Positions 46,542 to 54,037 of a stretch of DNA of 64,000 nt are shown here, in pieces (position 1 is the stretch's first letter; every line of letters begins with the position of its first letter). The stretch lies in NCBI GenBank assembly GCA_945872365.1, contig CAMBZJ010000002.1:103899-167898 (forward strand). The letters run 5' to 3'. Source of the DNA: Klebsiella pneumoniae. GTDB lineage: Bacteria > Desulfobacterota > Binatia > UBA12015. A model generated the notes under the pieces. It was given only the letters and a program-made list of their open reading frames with translations. It was not told the origin of the DNA and searched no databases. A program made the translations under genes and the position numbers.

Positions 46542-47182
46542 CGACTGCTCCCGCCACCCGCGTTGGGTCGCACGCCCGCAGCCGTCCGGCTCCCGGTCTC
46601 CGCCCGTGCCTCGCCCCGAAACTCCGGCATCGTCGCATGACCCTCCGCATTCACTCCCGCGCGCGTGAGCACCGCGGCCACGGTTCGCGCGAGAATCTGG
46701 AGATCCAATCTCGTACTCCTGTGATCGACATACCAGCAATCGAGTTCGAACTTGCGCTCCCAGGAGATGGAGTTCCGCCCCTCGATCTGGGCCAGCCCCG
46801 TGATCCCGGGCAGCACTTCGTGCCGTCTTGCCTGCTCCTGAGTATAGCGGGCCAGGTACTCCGGCAGAAGGGGGCGGGGCCCGACGAGAGCCATGTCGCC
46901 ACGCAAAACGTTCCAGAGTTGGGGGAGTTCGTCCAGCGAGAGAGTCCGAAGTGTGCGACCGATCGGCGTCATGCGGGAGGAATCCGACTCTCCGACGGCA
47001 CCTTGTCGCATGGTGCGGAATTTATAAAGAAGGAACGGGCGGTTGTGTCGACCGATGCGCCGGTGACGGAAGAGAACCGGGCTTCCCATCGAGAGGAACA
47101 CGGCGAAGGCGACCACGGCCGCCGGCACGAGCGCCACCAGCGCAAGAGGCAACGTGATCACCACTTCCATCCATCGTTTCAT
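46538..47182 (-). CDS. pglC: Initiating sugar transferase (PglC-like monotopic phosphoglycosyl transferase)
   Basis: 214 residues, the short monotopic form: one N-terminal membrane segment (about 8-32), then G-S-P-V-L-F-R-H-R-R-I-G-R, F-L-L-Y-K-F-R-T-M-R, L-R-x-x-S-L-D-E-L-P-Q-L-W-N-V-L-R-G-D-M-A-L-V-G-P-R-P-L-L-P-E-Y and P-G-I-T-G-L-A-Q. The catalytic Asp-Glu pair is in L-D-E-L. These enzymes transfer sugar-1-phosphate from UDP-sugar to undecaprenyl phosphate and start the repeat unit. The neighbours suggest bacillosamine as the sugar. Confidence 0.93.
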   Translation of the reverse strand: MKRWMEVVITLPLALVALVPAAVVAFAVFLSMGSPVLFRHRRIGRHNRPFLLYKFRTMRQGAVGESDSSRMTPIGRTLRTLSLDELPQLWNVLRGDMALVGPRPLLPEYLARYTQEQARRHEVLPGITGLAQIEGRNSISWERKFELDCWYVDHRSTRLDLQILARTVAAVLTRAGVNAEGHATMPEFRGEARAETGSRTAAGVRPNAGGGSSR

Positions 47183-47262
47183 ACCTTCCGAACCCTCGAC
47201 CCTCGAATCCCCGCGTGAGGTGCCACGCAGTCTTCACACTCGATACGGTCCGGGCGCTCCAC

Positions 47263-49932
47263 TCAAGGCTCCATTTCCGCGTCGTTGCCTTTTCGGCCGT
47301 TCCCATCGGTCCCACTCCGTACCTTCTCTTTCTGAACCACGGGGGACACATGAGGTCGATCGAGCCGTGCCCACTCGGCGGACTTCCGCAGATTCAGGAG
47401 TTCGCTCATGCTCCGGTGCAGGGGCAGCAGGTCCGCTGCGTTGCGGCGGCCCGCATCAAGGACGGAGTCGGCTCTGTCGTACTCCCCGAGGGGAGCATAG
47501 ACCTGTGTTGCGAGACTCGTGTAGATGGTCGCCTGGTCGGGAGCGAGCAACATCGCCGCGAGAAGCGCCCTCTCCGCCGACGCATAATCCTTGACCGAAA
47601 GGTGGTCGGCCGCCGCCCGACGGAGGAATGGCACATCCTGGATCGCCCGCCCCTGCTCAAGCAGGAGATCCCCCGCCCGACCCGCCTCGCCCCTGGTCTC
47701 GAGAAACTGCGCGAGTTCCTCGGTGATCTTCGGCCGCGAGCGGATCCCCACCGATGGTTCGTCCATGGCACGGCGAAGACCCTGCTCAAGCGACTCCGCC
47801 ACCTGAGGATCGATGGAGGCGATTCTGCTCTGCATCGTGACCGGCTGGTCGAGTCGGCGCAACGCCTGACTCAAGTCGATGTCCGTCGAACGATCAGGCT
47901 GCACGGCCAGAGAAAGGTAGCCGTGCATGACGAGATAGGGGTAGCGGAACATCGACTCGCCGAGTTCCCTCGCGCCCCCCTCGATGTCACCCTCCTCCAG
48001 CAACCTTACTCCGAGGGCATCGCGTCGCTCGACGGCCCACGGCTGGAGGAGCACCGCCCGCTTGAGGCTCCCCACTCCCTCGGAGCCTGGCCCGAGCGCC
48101 TCCGCCATCATCTCGTGCGCCTCGATGCACGCCGGCGCCGCATCGACGGCCTTGCGCGCAAGGGACACGGCACGATCGTAGCCCCCCTCGGGATCCTCGG
48201 AGACGAGATAGTCGGCGCGCTCGATCTGGTCACGGGGCGAAATCGGATCACGATCCAGGTAGACCAGAAACGCGTTGACGGCGGGCGGAATCGCTGCGGC
48301 CAGCAAGCACGAAAAAAGCACTCCGACGGCTGCCACACGACCAGGTCGAAGAGACCCGGCTGAGAGGACCATCATGGCGACGAGAACCATGAGAAGGAGC
48401 AGATTGGCCGGCATCCGTAGGGCGAACTCGACCAAGCAGTGCACGAGGATGGCGACCACCCCGCCGGCAAGGCCCCAACGGATCAAGTGATGATGGCGAA
48501 TCGCCCGACGCCACTCGGGTATCTCGAAACCGTCGGGTCGGTGAGCCGCACGGGAGGTTCCCCGGCCACCTTCTCCACGAAGGGCGAGGCCTTGGTCATG
48601 CACCGCGCCCCGTCGAAGGCGCCAGACCGCGACCGCCACCGAGCAGACGAACCAGAAGGCGATCGCCATGCCGACCGCGCCTGTCTCTGCGGCAAGTTCG
48701 AGATAGTCGTTGTGTGCGTGGTCGAGAATGCCGGTCTCCAGCGGGGGCGCCTGGTAGGGTCTGAAGGCATCGAGCCACGATCCCAGCCCGGTTCCAAAAA
48801 TCGGAAAGTCGCGGAGAATCCCCACCCCGAGCCGATAGGCCGCGACCCGGGCCGCGAGGCTGAGGTCCACCGAGCCTTCGAGACCCATTTCCGCCACCCG
48901 GGTGTCCGCCCGCCACCACGCGGCCGCGATCGTCAGCGCAAACAGCGCGAAGAGCACCGGGAGCACCGTCGGCAGCCATTTCCTCAGACCGAAGCGTTCC
49001 GACGGTTCGATGAGGTGGCGCGTCAGGCCGGCCCCGGTCACGGCGAGTCCGAAAAGCAGGGCGATGTTGCCACCTCGCGAATCGGTGGCCCCGTGGACTC
49101 CCAGCATGACGAGGAACCCGACCGCGACCACGATTGGCGGCCAGAGACTCTCCTGGTGGGCCACCAGCGCGGCGATCCAGATCCGGCGCGACCTCACACC
49201 GAGTCCGCGGCTCGACCTCGCCGTGCCCTCGATTCGCCGGCGGAGCCGTGTGACTAGGGTGAGCGCATACGCCATCGCCAGGGGCATGACCATCTCCAGC
49301 CAGGCTGCGAGATGGTTCGGGTTCACGAAGGGACCGGAGACGCGCTTCTCGTCGGCCGGCTCTTCGGTGATCCACATGACCCAGCCGTTGCCGAACACTT
49401 CCTGCGCGATCGCGAGGAGGGCCATGCCGACGCCGCCGAGAATGAGGGTCATGATGAGTCGATCGAGGACGACAAGTCTCGGTTCGTCCTCGCCATCGCT
49501 CGTCCGCCAAGGGAACGCCACGAGAACCGCGAAGGCACCCAGGCCGATGGAAAAGCGGCTCAGAGTGCCGGCGACGTCGTAGGCCGAGAAGGCCAGCGGA
49601 CGCCAGACCGACCAGCCACCGCCGCCAGGCCATCCGTCGAGAACCTCGCGGTACAAGCGAGCGGTCGCTGGCGAGAGTCGTTCGATCAGCGCCGGCGGCA
49701 GCGGCGCCGCCATGAACAACGCCAGCGCGGCGAACGCGGCGAGCGCGGTCAGCCCCGGAACCGAGGTCCCGCCGTGACGCCGCCACCTCTCCCGAATCGT
49801 GATGGCAAGCAGGCAGAGGACGGCGAAACAACCCATCGCCACGCCGATGGTCTGCCGCCCTCCGAGAAAAAGCGGCAGCAGGAGGACGAGTCCCTGCAGG
49901 GTGCCAAGAACCCACCTGTCGGTCCCCCTCAC
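47263..49932 (-). CDS. O-antigen ligase/polymerase (Wzy_C) protein with long C-terminal helical region
   Basis: 889 residues. About a dozen membrane helices (1-560) include the Wzy_C loop: G-P-F-V-N-P-N-H-L-A-A-W, S-R-G-G (about residue 280), D-F-P-I-F-G-T-G-L-G-S-W, H-A-H-N-D-Y-L-E-L-A-A-E-T-G. The last 330 residues are alpha-helical with TPR-like helix pairs, probably periplasmic. The GTG start at 49932 overlaps the BY-kinase stop (GTGA). Its position between Wzz and PglC points to the polymerase of this pathway, although ligase is an alternative. Confidence 0.83.
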   Translation of the reverse strand: MRGTDRWVLGTLQGLVLLLPLFLGGRQTIGVAMGCFAVLCLLAITIRERWRRHGGTSVPGLTALAAFAALALFMAAPLPPALIERLSPATARLYREVLDGWPGGGGWSVWRPLAFSAYDVAGTLSRFSIGLGAFAVLVAFPWRTSDGEDEPRLVVLDRLIMTLILGGVGMALLAIAQEVFGNGWVMWITEEPADEKRVSGPFVNPNHLAAWLEMVMPLAMAYALTLVTRLRRRIEGTARSSRGLGVRSRRIWIAALVAHQESLWPPIVVAVGFLVMLGVHGATDSRGGNIALLFGLAVTGAGLTRHLIEPSERFGLRKWLPTVLPVLFALFALTIAAAWWRADTRVAEMGLEGSVDLSLAARVAAYRLGVGILRDFPIFGTGLGSWLDAFRPYQAPPLETGILDHAHNDYLELAAETGAVGMAIAFWFVCSVAVAVWRLRRGAVHDQGLALRGEGGRGTSRAAHRPDGFEIPEWRRAIRHHHLIRWGLAGGVVAILVHCLVEFALRMPANLLLLMVLVAMMVLSAGSLRPGRVAAVGVLFSCLLAAAIPPAVNAFLVYLDRDPISPRDQIERADYLVSEDPEGGYDRAVSLARKAVDAAPACIEAHEMMAEALGPGSEGVGSLKRAVLLQPWAVERRDALGVRLLEEGDIEGGARELGESMFRYPYLVMHGYLSLAVQPDRSTDIDLSQALRRLDQPVTMQSRIASIDPQVAESLEQGLRRAMDEPSVGIRSRPKITEELAQFLETRGEAGRAGDLLLEQGRAIQDVPFLRRAAADHLSVKDYASAERALLAAMLLAPDQATIYTSLATQVYAPLGEYDRADSVLDAGRRNAADLLPLHRSMSELLNLRKSAEWARLDRPHVSPVVQKEKVRSGTDGNGRKGNDAEMEP

Positions 49933-52343
49933 CCCGCAGTCTCCTCGGCGTCATCGCGGCCCGATTCCAGACCCGCGGCCGACGAGTAGTAGTACCCGTA
50001 GTAGCCACCGTACTGGTAGGACCCCACGTCGACGTTGTTCATGACGGCGCCGAGCATGTGTGCATTGGCGACGCGGAGCAGATCACGGGCCCGGATCACC
50101 ATCTCGCGCGACGTGTCCTGTGCCTTGACCACCAGGATGACACCGTCGGAGTACCGCGACAGAACGACGCCATCGGTGACCGGAAGAAGCGCCGGGGAAT
50201 CGATGATGATGAAGTCGTACTCGTCGCGGAGCCGGGCCAGTGCCTCCTGCATCCTCGTGGAGCCGACGAGTTCGGCTGGATTCGGCGGGTGGGGCCCGGC
50301 CGATATGAACGAGAGCCGCGGCGCATCGATCTTACGGATCACTTCCTCGATGGGACGCCCGGTGAGAAAGGTGGAAAGCCCGACCTCGTTCGTCACGCCG
50401 ATGTGCGGATGGCAACTTGCGTGCCGCATGTCGGCATCGATGAGGAGCACGCGGGCGCCCGACTCCGCGAGCGTCGCAGCCAGATTCGTCGAGATGACCG
50501 TCTTTCCCTCGCTCATGCCGGCACTCGCCAACATGATCACCTTGGGAGGGGCGCCTGCGGTCGAGAAGAGGATGTTCGTGCGCAACCCGCGAAACGCCTC
50601 GGCGATCACCGACATCGGTTCGTGATGGACCACGAGAAGCGGCCCCGGCCCCGACGAAGGGCTCCCGGATTCCGTTCGGGCCTCCGGCACGGCCACCGCA
50701 GGAGCCTGGAGCCGGCCCCGGCGACGCGCAGACACCCGCCGCGCGATCGCGAAGTTCGGAATCGTCGCAAGGGCGGCCAACTGGAGCAACCCCTCGATGT
50801 CCTTGGTCGTCTTCACCGAGTTGTCGAAGTGGTCTGCGACCAGAATGGCCGCCAGAGCCGCCGCCAGCCCCATGAGGAATCCGTAGTTCAGGTTGGACCT
50901 CACGTTCGGCTTGGCGGCCGAGCGAGGAACCTCGGCACGCTCCACGACGCGGGCCGGCGTCGTATCGAGTTGGGAGCGGACCATCGTACTCGTCTGCTGC
51001 TTGAGCAGAGCATCGTGCATCGTACGCGCGTTGTCGGCGTCGGACTTGAGCATGGCATACTGGGCGCCCAGCCGTTGGAGTTCCATGGAGGACTGCTCGA
51101 CGCGCCCGAGCGCTTCGCGAGCACGCTCCTCCTTGCCCTTCGCCGCGTCGAGACGGGTCCGGACCGACGAGATCTCGCGCTGCAGTTCCTGTGCAAGCTG
51201 CTGCTTCGTCTCGTCCTCCCGACGCGTCAACTCGACCATCTGCGGGTGGTTCGGCCCGAGTCGACCGGCGAGCGACGATTTCTGGATGCCGATGTCGACC
51301 AGCGCATCGTGCAGTTTCGCGGTACCCGGCGAACCTTCGCGACCCGCGAAATAGAAAAAGGGATCGATCCCCTTCCGGGTGAGAAAGTCGTGCTGGCTCT
51401 GGAGGTCGATCCGCTCCGCTTCGGCGTCGCCCAGAACCTTCGCATACTGCGAGAGCCGGTCTCCGAACTCCTTGTACTCTTCGTTCATGGCCACCTTCGG
51501 GTGGTCCAAGCGAAAGGTGTTGAGCAGGGAATCGGTCCGATCGACCTGATCTCGGGCTCGGCGGATCTGTCGATCCAGGAAGCCGCGGGCCTCCACGTCC
51601 GTTTCCATCTTCATTTCCGCCGCGGACTCGAGATAGGCCTGGGAGTGCGCGGCCGAGAGCATCGCCGACAAAGTCGGGTTCGGCGTCGAAAAGCTCACTT
51701 CGACGAGATCCGTGCCTTTGACCTCGGCGATGGAGAGGTAGCCGACGTAGCGGTCGATGATCCCGGGATCGGCCTCGGCGCCGCCGGTGCGCTCCCCCTC
51801 GGCCAAGGCGATCTTCTTGTTCGGCAAGCCGCGGGGACGAACGTCACCGATCAACTCCGATCCGACTTCCAGGACCCCACCGCGTTCCTTCGTCGGATTC
51901 AGGAAGGTCTCGTTCTCGTCGAGTCGCTGCTTGCGGATGACTCGTTCGGCCAGGTCCCGGCTGCGGAGGATGGCGAGTTGGGTCGAAAAAAACCTGGGCC
52001 CCTTGGTGCCCTTGTCGTCGAGATTGAGGACGTCGTCCTTGAGGCGCAACTGGATCGGCGCCTCGTTCGAAATTTCGAGTTTGGTCGAGGCGACGTAGAT
52101 CCGCGTCGCCATGAGCGTCTGAAGGACCGCTACGGCGAGCACCGAGGCAAAGGCCGCAGCCGCGAGCCAGCGGTACTTGGCAACGAGTTCGAGGTACTCG
52201 CGCAGGGGCCGGCCAGGAGATTCGGTAAACTCCGCGTCCACATAGTCGGCCTGAGCGGTCCCCGCCTGCCCGGTGGAAGCACCCCGAATCGCCGGGACCG
52301 TCCCCGGACCCTCGGCTCTGCTGACTGATCTCGACAGCTCCAC
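49929..52343 (-). CDS. Wzz/BY-kinase polysaccharide co-polymerase (Wzc type)
   Basis: 804 residues. N-terminal Wzz domain with two membrane segments (about 60-78 and 485-503) and a long coiled periplasmic region between them; C-terminal BY-kinase with Walker A S-A-G-M-S-E-G-K-T (607-615), Walker A' L-L-I-D-A-D-M-R (633-640), Walker B I-I-I-D-S-P-A, and a Tyr cluster (Y-Q-Y-G-G-Y-Y-G-Y-Y-Y) near the C-terminus, the autophosphorylation site. Such proteins control chain length and polymer export. The start is 8 bases after the Wza stop. Confidence 0.93.
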   Translation of the reverse strand: MELSRSVSRAEGPGTVPAIRGASTGQAGTAQADYVDAEFTESPGRPLREYLELVAKYRWLAAAAFASVLAVAVLQTLMATRIYVASTKLEISNEAPIQLRLKDDVLNLDDKGTKGPRFFSTQLAILRSRDLAERVIRKQRLDENETFLNPTKERGGVLEVGSELIGDVRPRGLPNKKIALAEGERTGGAEADPGIIDRYVGYLSIAEVKGTDLVEVSFSTPNPTLSAMLSAAHSQAYLESAAEMKMETDVEARGFLDRQIRRARDQVDRTDSLLNTFRLDHPKVAMNEEYKEFGDRLSQYAKVLGDAEAERIDLQSQHDFLTRKGIDPFFYFAGREGSPGTAKLHDALVDIGIQKSSLAGRLGPNHPQMVELTRREDETKQQLAQELQREISSVRTRLDAAKGKEERAREALGRVEQSSMELQRLGAQYAMLKSDADNARTMHDALLKQQTSTMVRSQLDTTPARVVERAEVPRSAAKPNVRSNLNYGFLMGLAAALAAILVADHFDNSVKTTKDIEGLLQLAALATIPNFAIARRVSARRRGRLQAPAVAVPEARTESGSPSSGPGPLLVVHHEPMSVIAEAFRGLRTNILFSTAGAPPKVIMLASAGMSEGKTVISTNLAATLAESGARVLLIDADMRHASCHPHIGVTNEVGLSTFLTGRPIEEVIRKIDAPRLSFISAGPHPPNPAELVGSTRMQEALARLRDEYDFIIIDSPALLPVTDGVVLSRYSDGVILVVKAQDTSREMVIRARDLLRVANAHMLGAVMNNVDVGSYQYGGYYGYYYSSAAGLESGRDDAEETAG

Positions 52344-52351
52344 GGAGCGCC

Positions 52352-53539
52352 TCAGAAGAGCGGGATGTTTCCGCCGACGTTGACGACGTTCTTACCCACT
52401 GAGTAGAGGCTGTAGGGAATGAATTTGCCTTTATGAAGTGGCACGGTGACGACGTCCCCGTCGGTGAGCGGAAAGTCGGGCGTCCGCCCCTCCGTGACGT
52501 CATCCACGTCGATCGTGTAGGTCTGCTGCTGCCCAGGGGAGAGCGTCCTGCGTACATTGACGGATCCCAGGTCGGCCGCGTACTGGGGCCCGGCCGCGGC
52601 GAGGACGCCCGTGAGGGTGAGCGTGGACGACGCAGGGAAGGCTCCCGGCTTGTCGACCCAGCCATCCACCTCGACCGTTCCCTGCCCCGAAAGGCGGATC
52701 ACGTCTCCCGGATAGGCGATGGGATTGAGATCCGGATTGGTCGGTCCTGAATGAAGAAGGACCTCCAGGTCGACGCGGATCGGATGGCCGGTTTCAGGAT
52801 TTCGCGAAACGCTGCTTCTACCCGAAGCCGGGGGCTGAGAACCGACCGGGCGGGCCGTATCCGCCGAGTCGGCGGGCGTGAACTGGACGATCCGGCCAGC
52901 CGACTCGGTCGGCCCGCCCGCCGATAGGATCATGTCGAGAACGGTCGCCCCCGGTTTCGAAAGGGGATAGGTGCCGGGCTTGGTCACGCTACCCATGACG
53001 GTCACGGCCCGACCACGGTACTCGGTGATCTCGATGATGACTTCGGGCTTCCTGAGGATACCGCGCGCAACGAGTTGCCTTGCGATGTCCGACTCGAACT
53101 CGGCCACCGTCCGCCCTTCCGCGTGCACTTCGCCGAGCACCGGGATTTCGATGTCGCCTCGGTTCGACACGCGAACCCCTCGGTCGGCCGACGGAGCCGT
53201 GGTCGCCGGCTGGGCGTTATCCCGCGTTCCCCCTGCGGCGCCAGCCTGACCTTCGTGGAGGTCGGGAATCTTGATATCGAGGACATCCTCCGGGCTGATC
53301 CGGTAATCCAGAGGCTGCTCCTCGGCGGCCCGACCGCGGGCGAGCGAGGCGAGACGCCCGAGGTCTGCCGGGCTCATCAATTGACCCGCCAACTGACGCC
53401 CGTCGCTAGGACCAGCGACGCTGATCCCAGCGACGCTAGGACCAGCGACCTCATTCGCCGGGGCAGTTCTTTGTGCAGCACAAGATGCAAACACAAGTGC
53501 CAGCCCCGCGAACCAGCAACACGGCCGCCGCGTGCGCAA
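52352..53539 (-). CDS. Wza-type outer-membrane polysaccharide export protein
   Basis: About 395 residues. An N-terminal signal with a lipobox-like A-S-C near residue 20 is followed by a short repeat segment (V-A-G-P-S/V-A-G-I-S), the Poly_export domain (Y-R-I-S-P-E-D-V-L-D-I-K-I, N-R-G-D-I-E-I-P-V-L-G-E-V) and SLBB domains (V-T-V-M-G-S-V-T-K-P-G-T-Y, V-D-G-W-V-D-K-P-G-A-F-P). No ATG lies in a suitable place; I chose the TTG at 53539, 18 bases after the Cys-rich gene's stop. Wza forms the outer-membrane channel for the polymer. Confidence 0.88.
   Translation of the reverse strand: MRTRRPCCWFAGLALVFASCAAQRTAPANEVAGPSVAGISVAGPSDGRQLAGQLMSPADLGRLASLARGRAAEEQPLDYRISPEDVLDIKIPDLHEGQAGAAGGTRDNAQPATTAPSADRGVRVSNRGDIEIPVLGEVHAEGRTVAEFESDIARQLVARGILRKPEVIIEITEYRGRAVTVMGSVTKPGTYPLSKPGATVLDMILSAGGPTESAGRIVQFTPADSADTARPVGSQPPASGRSSVSRNPETGHPIRVDLEVLLHSGPTNPDLNPIAYPGDVIRLSGQGTVEVDGWVDKPGAFPASSTLTLTGVLAAAGPQYAADLGSVNVRRTLSPGQQQTYTIDVDDVTEGRTPDFPLTDGDVVTVPLHKGKFIPYSLYSVGKNVVNVGGNIPLF
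53401..53445. repeat. Three tandem 15-bp repeats within the Wza gene
   Basis: Three 15-base units (consensus GACGCTAGGACCAGC on the plus strand; the middle unit differs at four or five positions) encode V-A-G-P-S, V-A-G-I-S, V-A-G-P-S in the linker after the lipobox of the Wza protein. Looks like slippage-generated variation in a disordered linker. Confidence 0.7.
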
Positions 53540-53556
53540 TCCCGGCTCTGACCGTG

Positions 53557-53913
53557 TCAGGACCGGGAGAGCGTCTTGCAGGACGGGAACGGCTTGCACT
53601 TTGTCCGGCCGTTGGTCGTGCCGGTGCAGCAGATGCGCGAAACGGTGTGCGCGGGCGAGTCCGGCCCGGGAGGACATTGCTTGGTCTCGATGAAAGTGGG
53701 CGCGCCGGAACCCGCGGGGCAAATCAGTCGAGAACACACAGCTCGACAAGCACAAGTGAGGCTTTGGGAGTTCGCAGGGTAGCCGCTGCACGCGGGCTCA
53801 CAGCCCGTCTGCGCCTTGGCCGGAGAGGAACCGATCAGCAAAACTGCGGCAAACATGGCGATAAAGACGGACTTGGGCCAGCCATTTATCGGAGATCTAC
53901 GACCATAATTCAT
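53557..53913 (-). CDS. Small secreted Cys-rich protein heading the glycan operon
   Basis: 118 residues from the ATG at 53913, with a near-perfect AAAGGAG ribosome site eight bases upstream. A signal peptide (hydrophobic core F-I-A-M-F-A-A-V-L-L-I-G-S) ends at A-K-A-Q, predicting export. The mature chain of about 85 residues has 11 cysteines (G-C, A-C, T-C-A-C, V-C, I-C, Q-C, I-C-C, K-C, S-C), so it is probably disulfide-rich. No family is recognised. The stop lies 18 bases before the Wza start, so the two are almost certainly co-transcribed. Confidence 0.7.
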   Translation of the reverse strand: MNYGRRSPINGWPKSVFIAMFAAVLLIGSSPAKAQTGCEPACSGYPANSQSLTCACRAVCSRLICPAGSGAPTFIETKQCPPGPDSPAHTVSRICCTGTTNGRTKCKPFPSCKTLSRS

Positions 53914-53983
53914 CAAGGCTCCTTTGGATGACCAAAACCCCTCGCTCAGGACCGGGATTCGCCTACTAGCGCGACTTTCTCCC

Positions 53984-54013
53984 CACATAGCACCTCCGCC
54001 CTAGCTATGTCAA
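53984..54013 (-). promoter_or_regulatory. Candidate promoter with overlapping inverted repeat for the glycan operon
   Basis: On the minus strand a perfect TTGACA (54013-54008) is followed after 18 bases by TATGTG (53989-53984), a plausible weak -10. A 7-bp inverted repeat (ACATAGC at 54010-54004, GCTATGT at 53991-53985, spacer 12) overlaps both hexamers, the placement of a repressor operator. It lies about 70 bases upstream of the Cys-rich gene start, at the head of the locus. Confidence 0.5.
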
Positions 54014-54037
54014 ACCCAGACACCTCGGCAAAGTCGC

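Noticed and set aside
46542..46739. N-terminal extension of the PglE aminotransferase frame
   Set aside because: It overlaps the PglC-like coding region in another frame and has no aminotransferase similarity; the ATG at 46541 gives the standard start.
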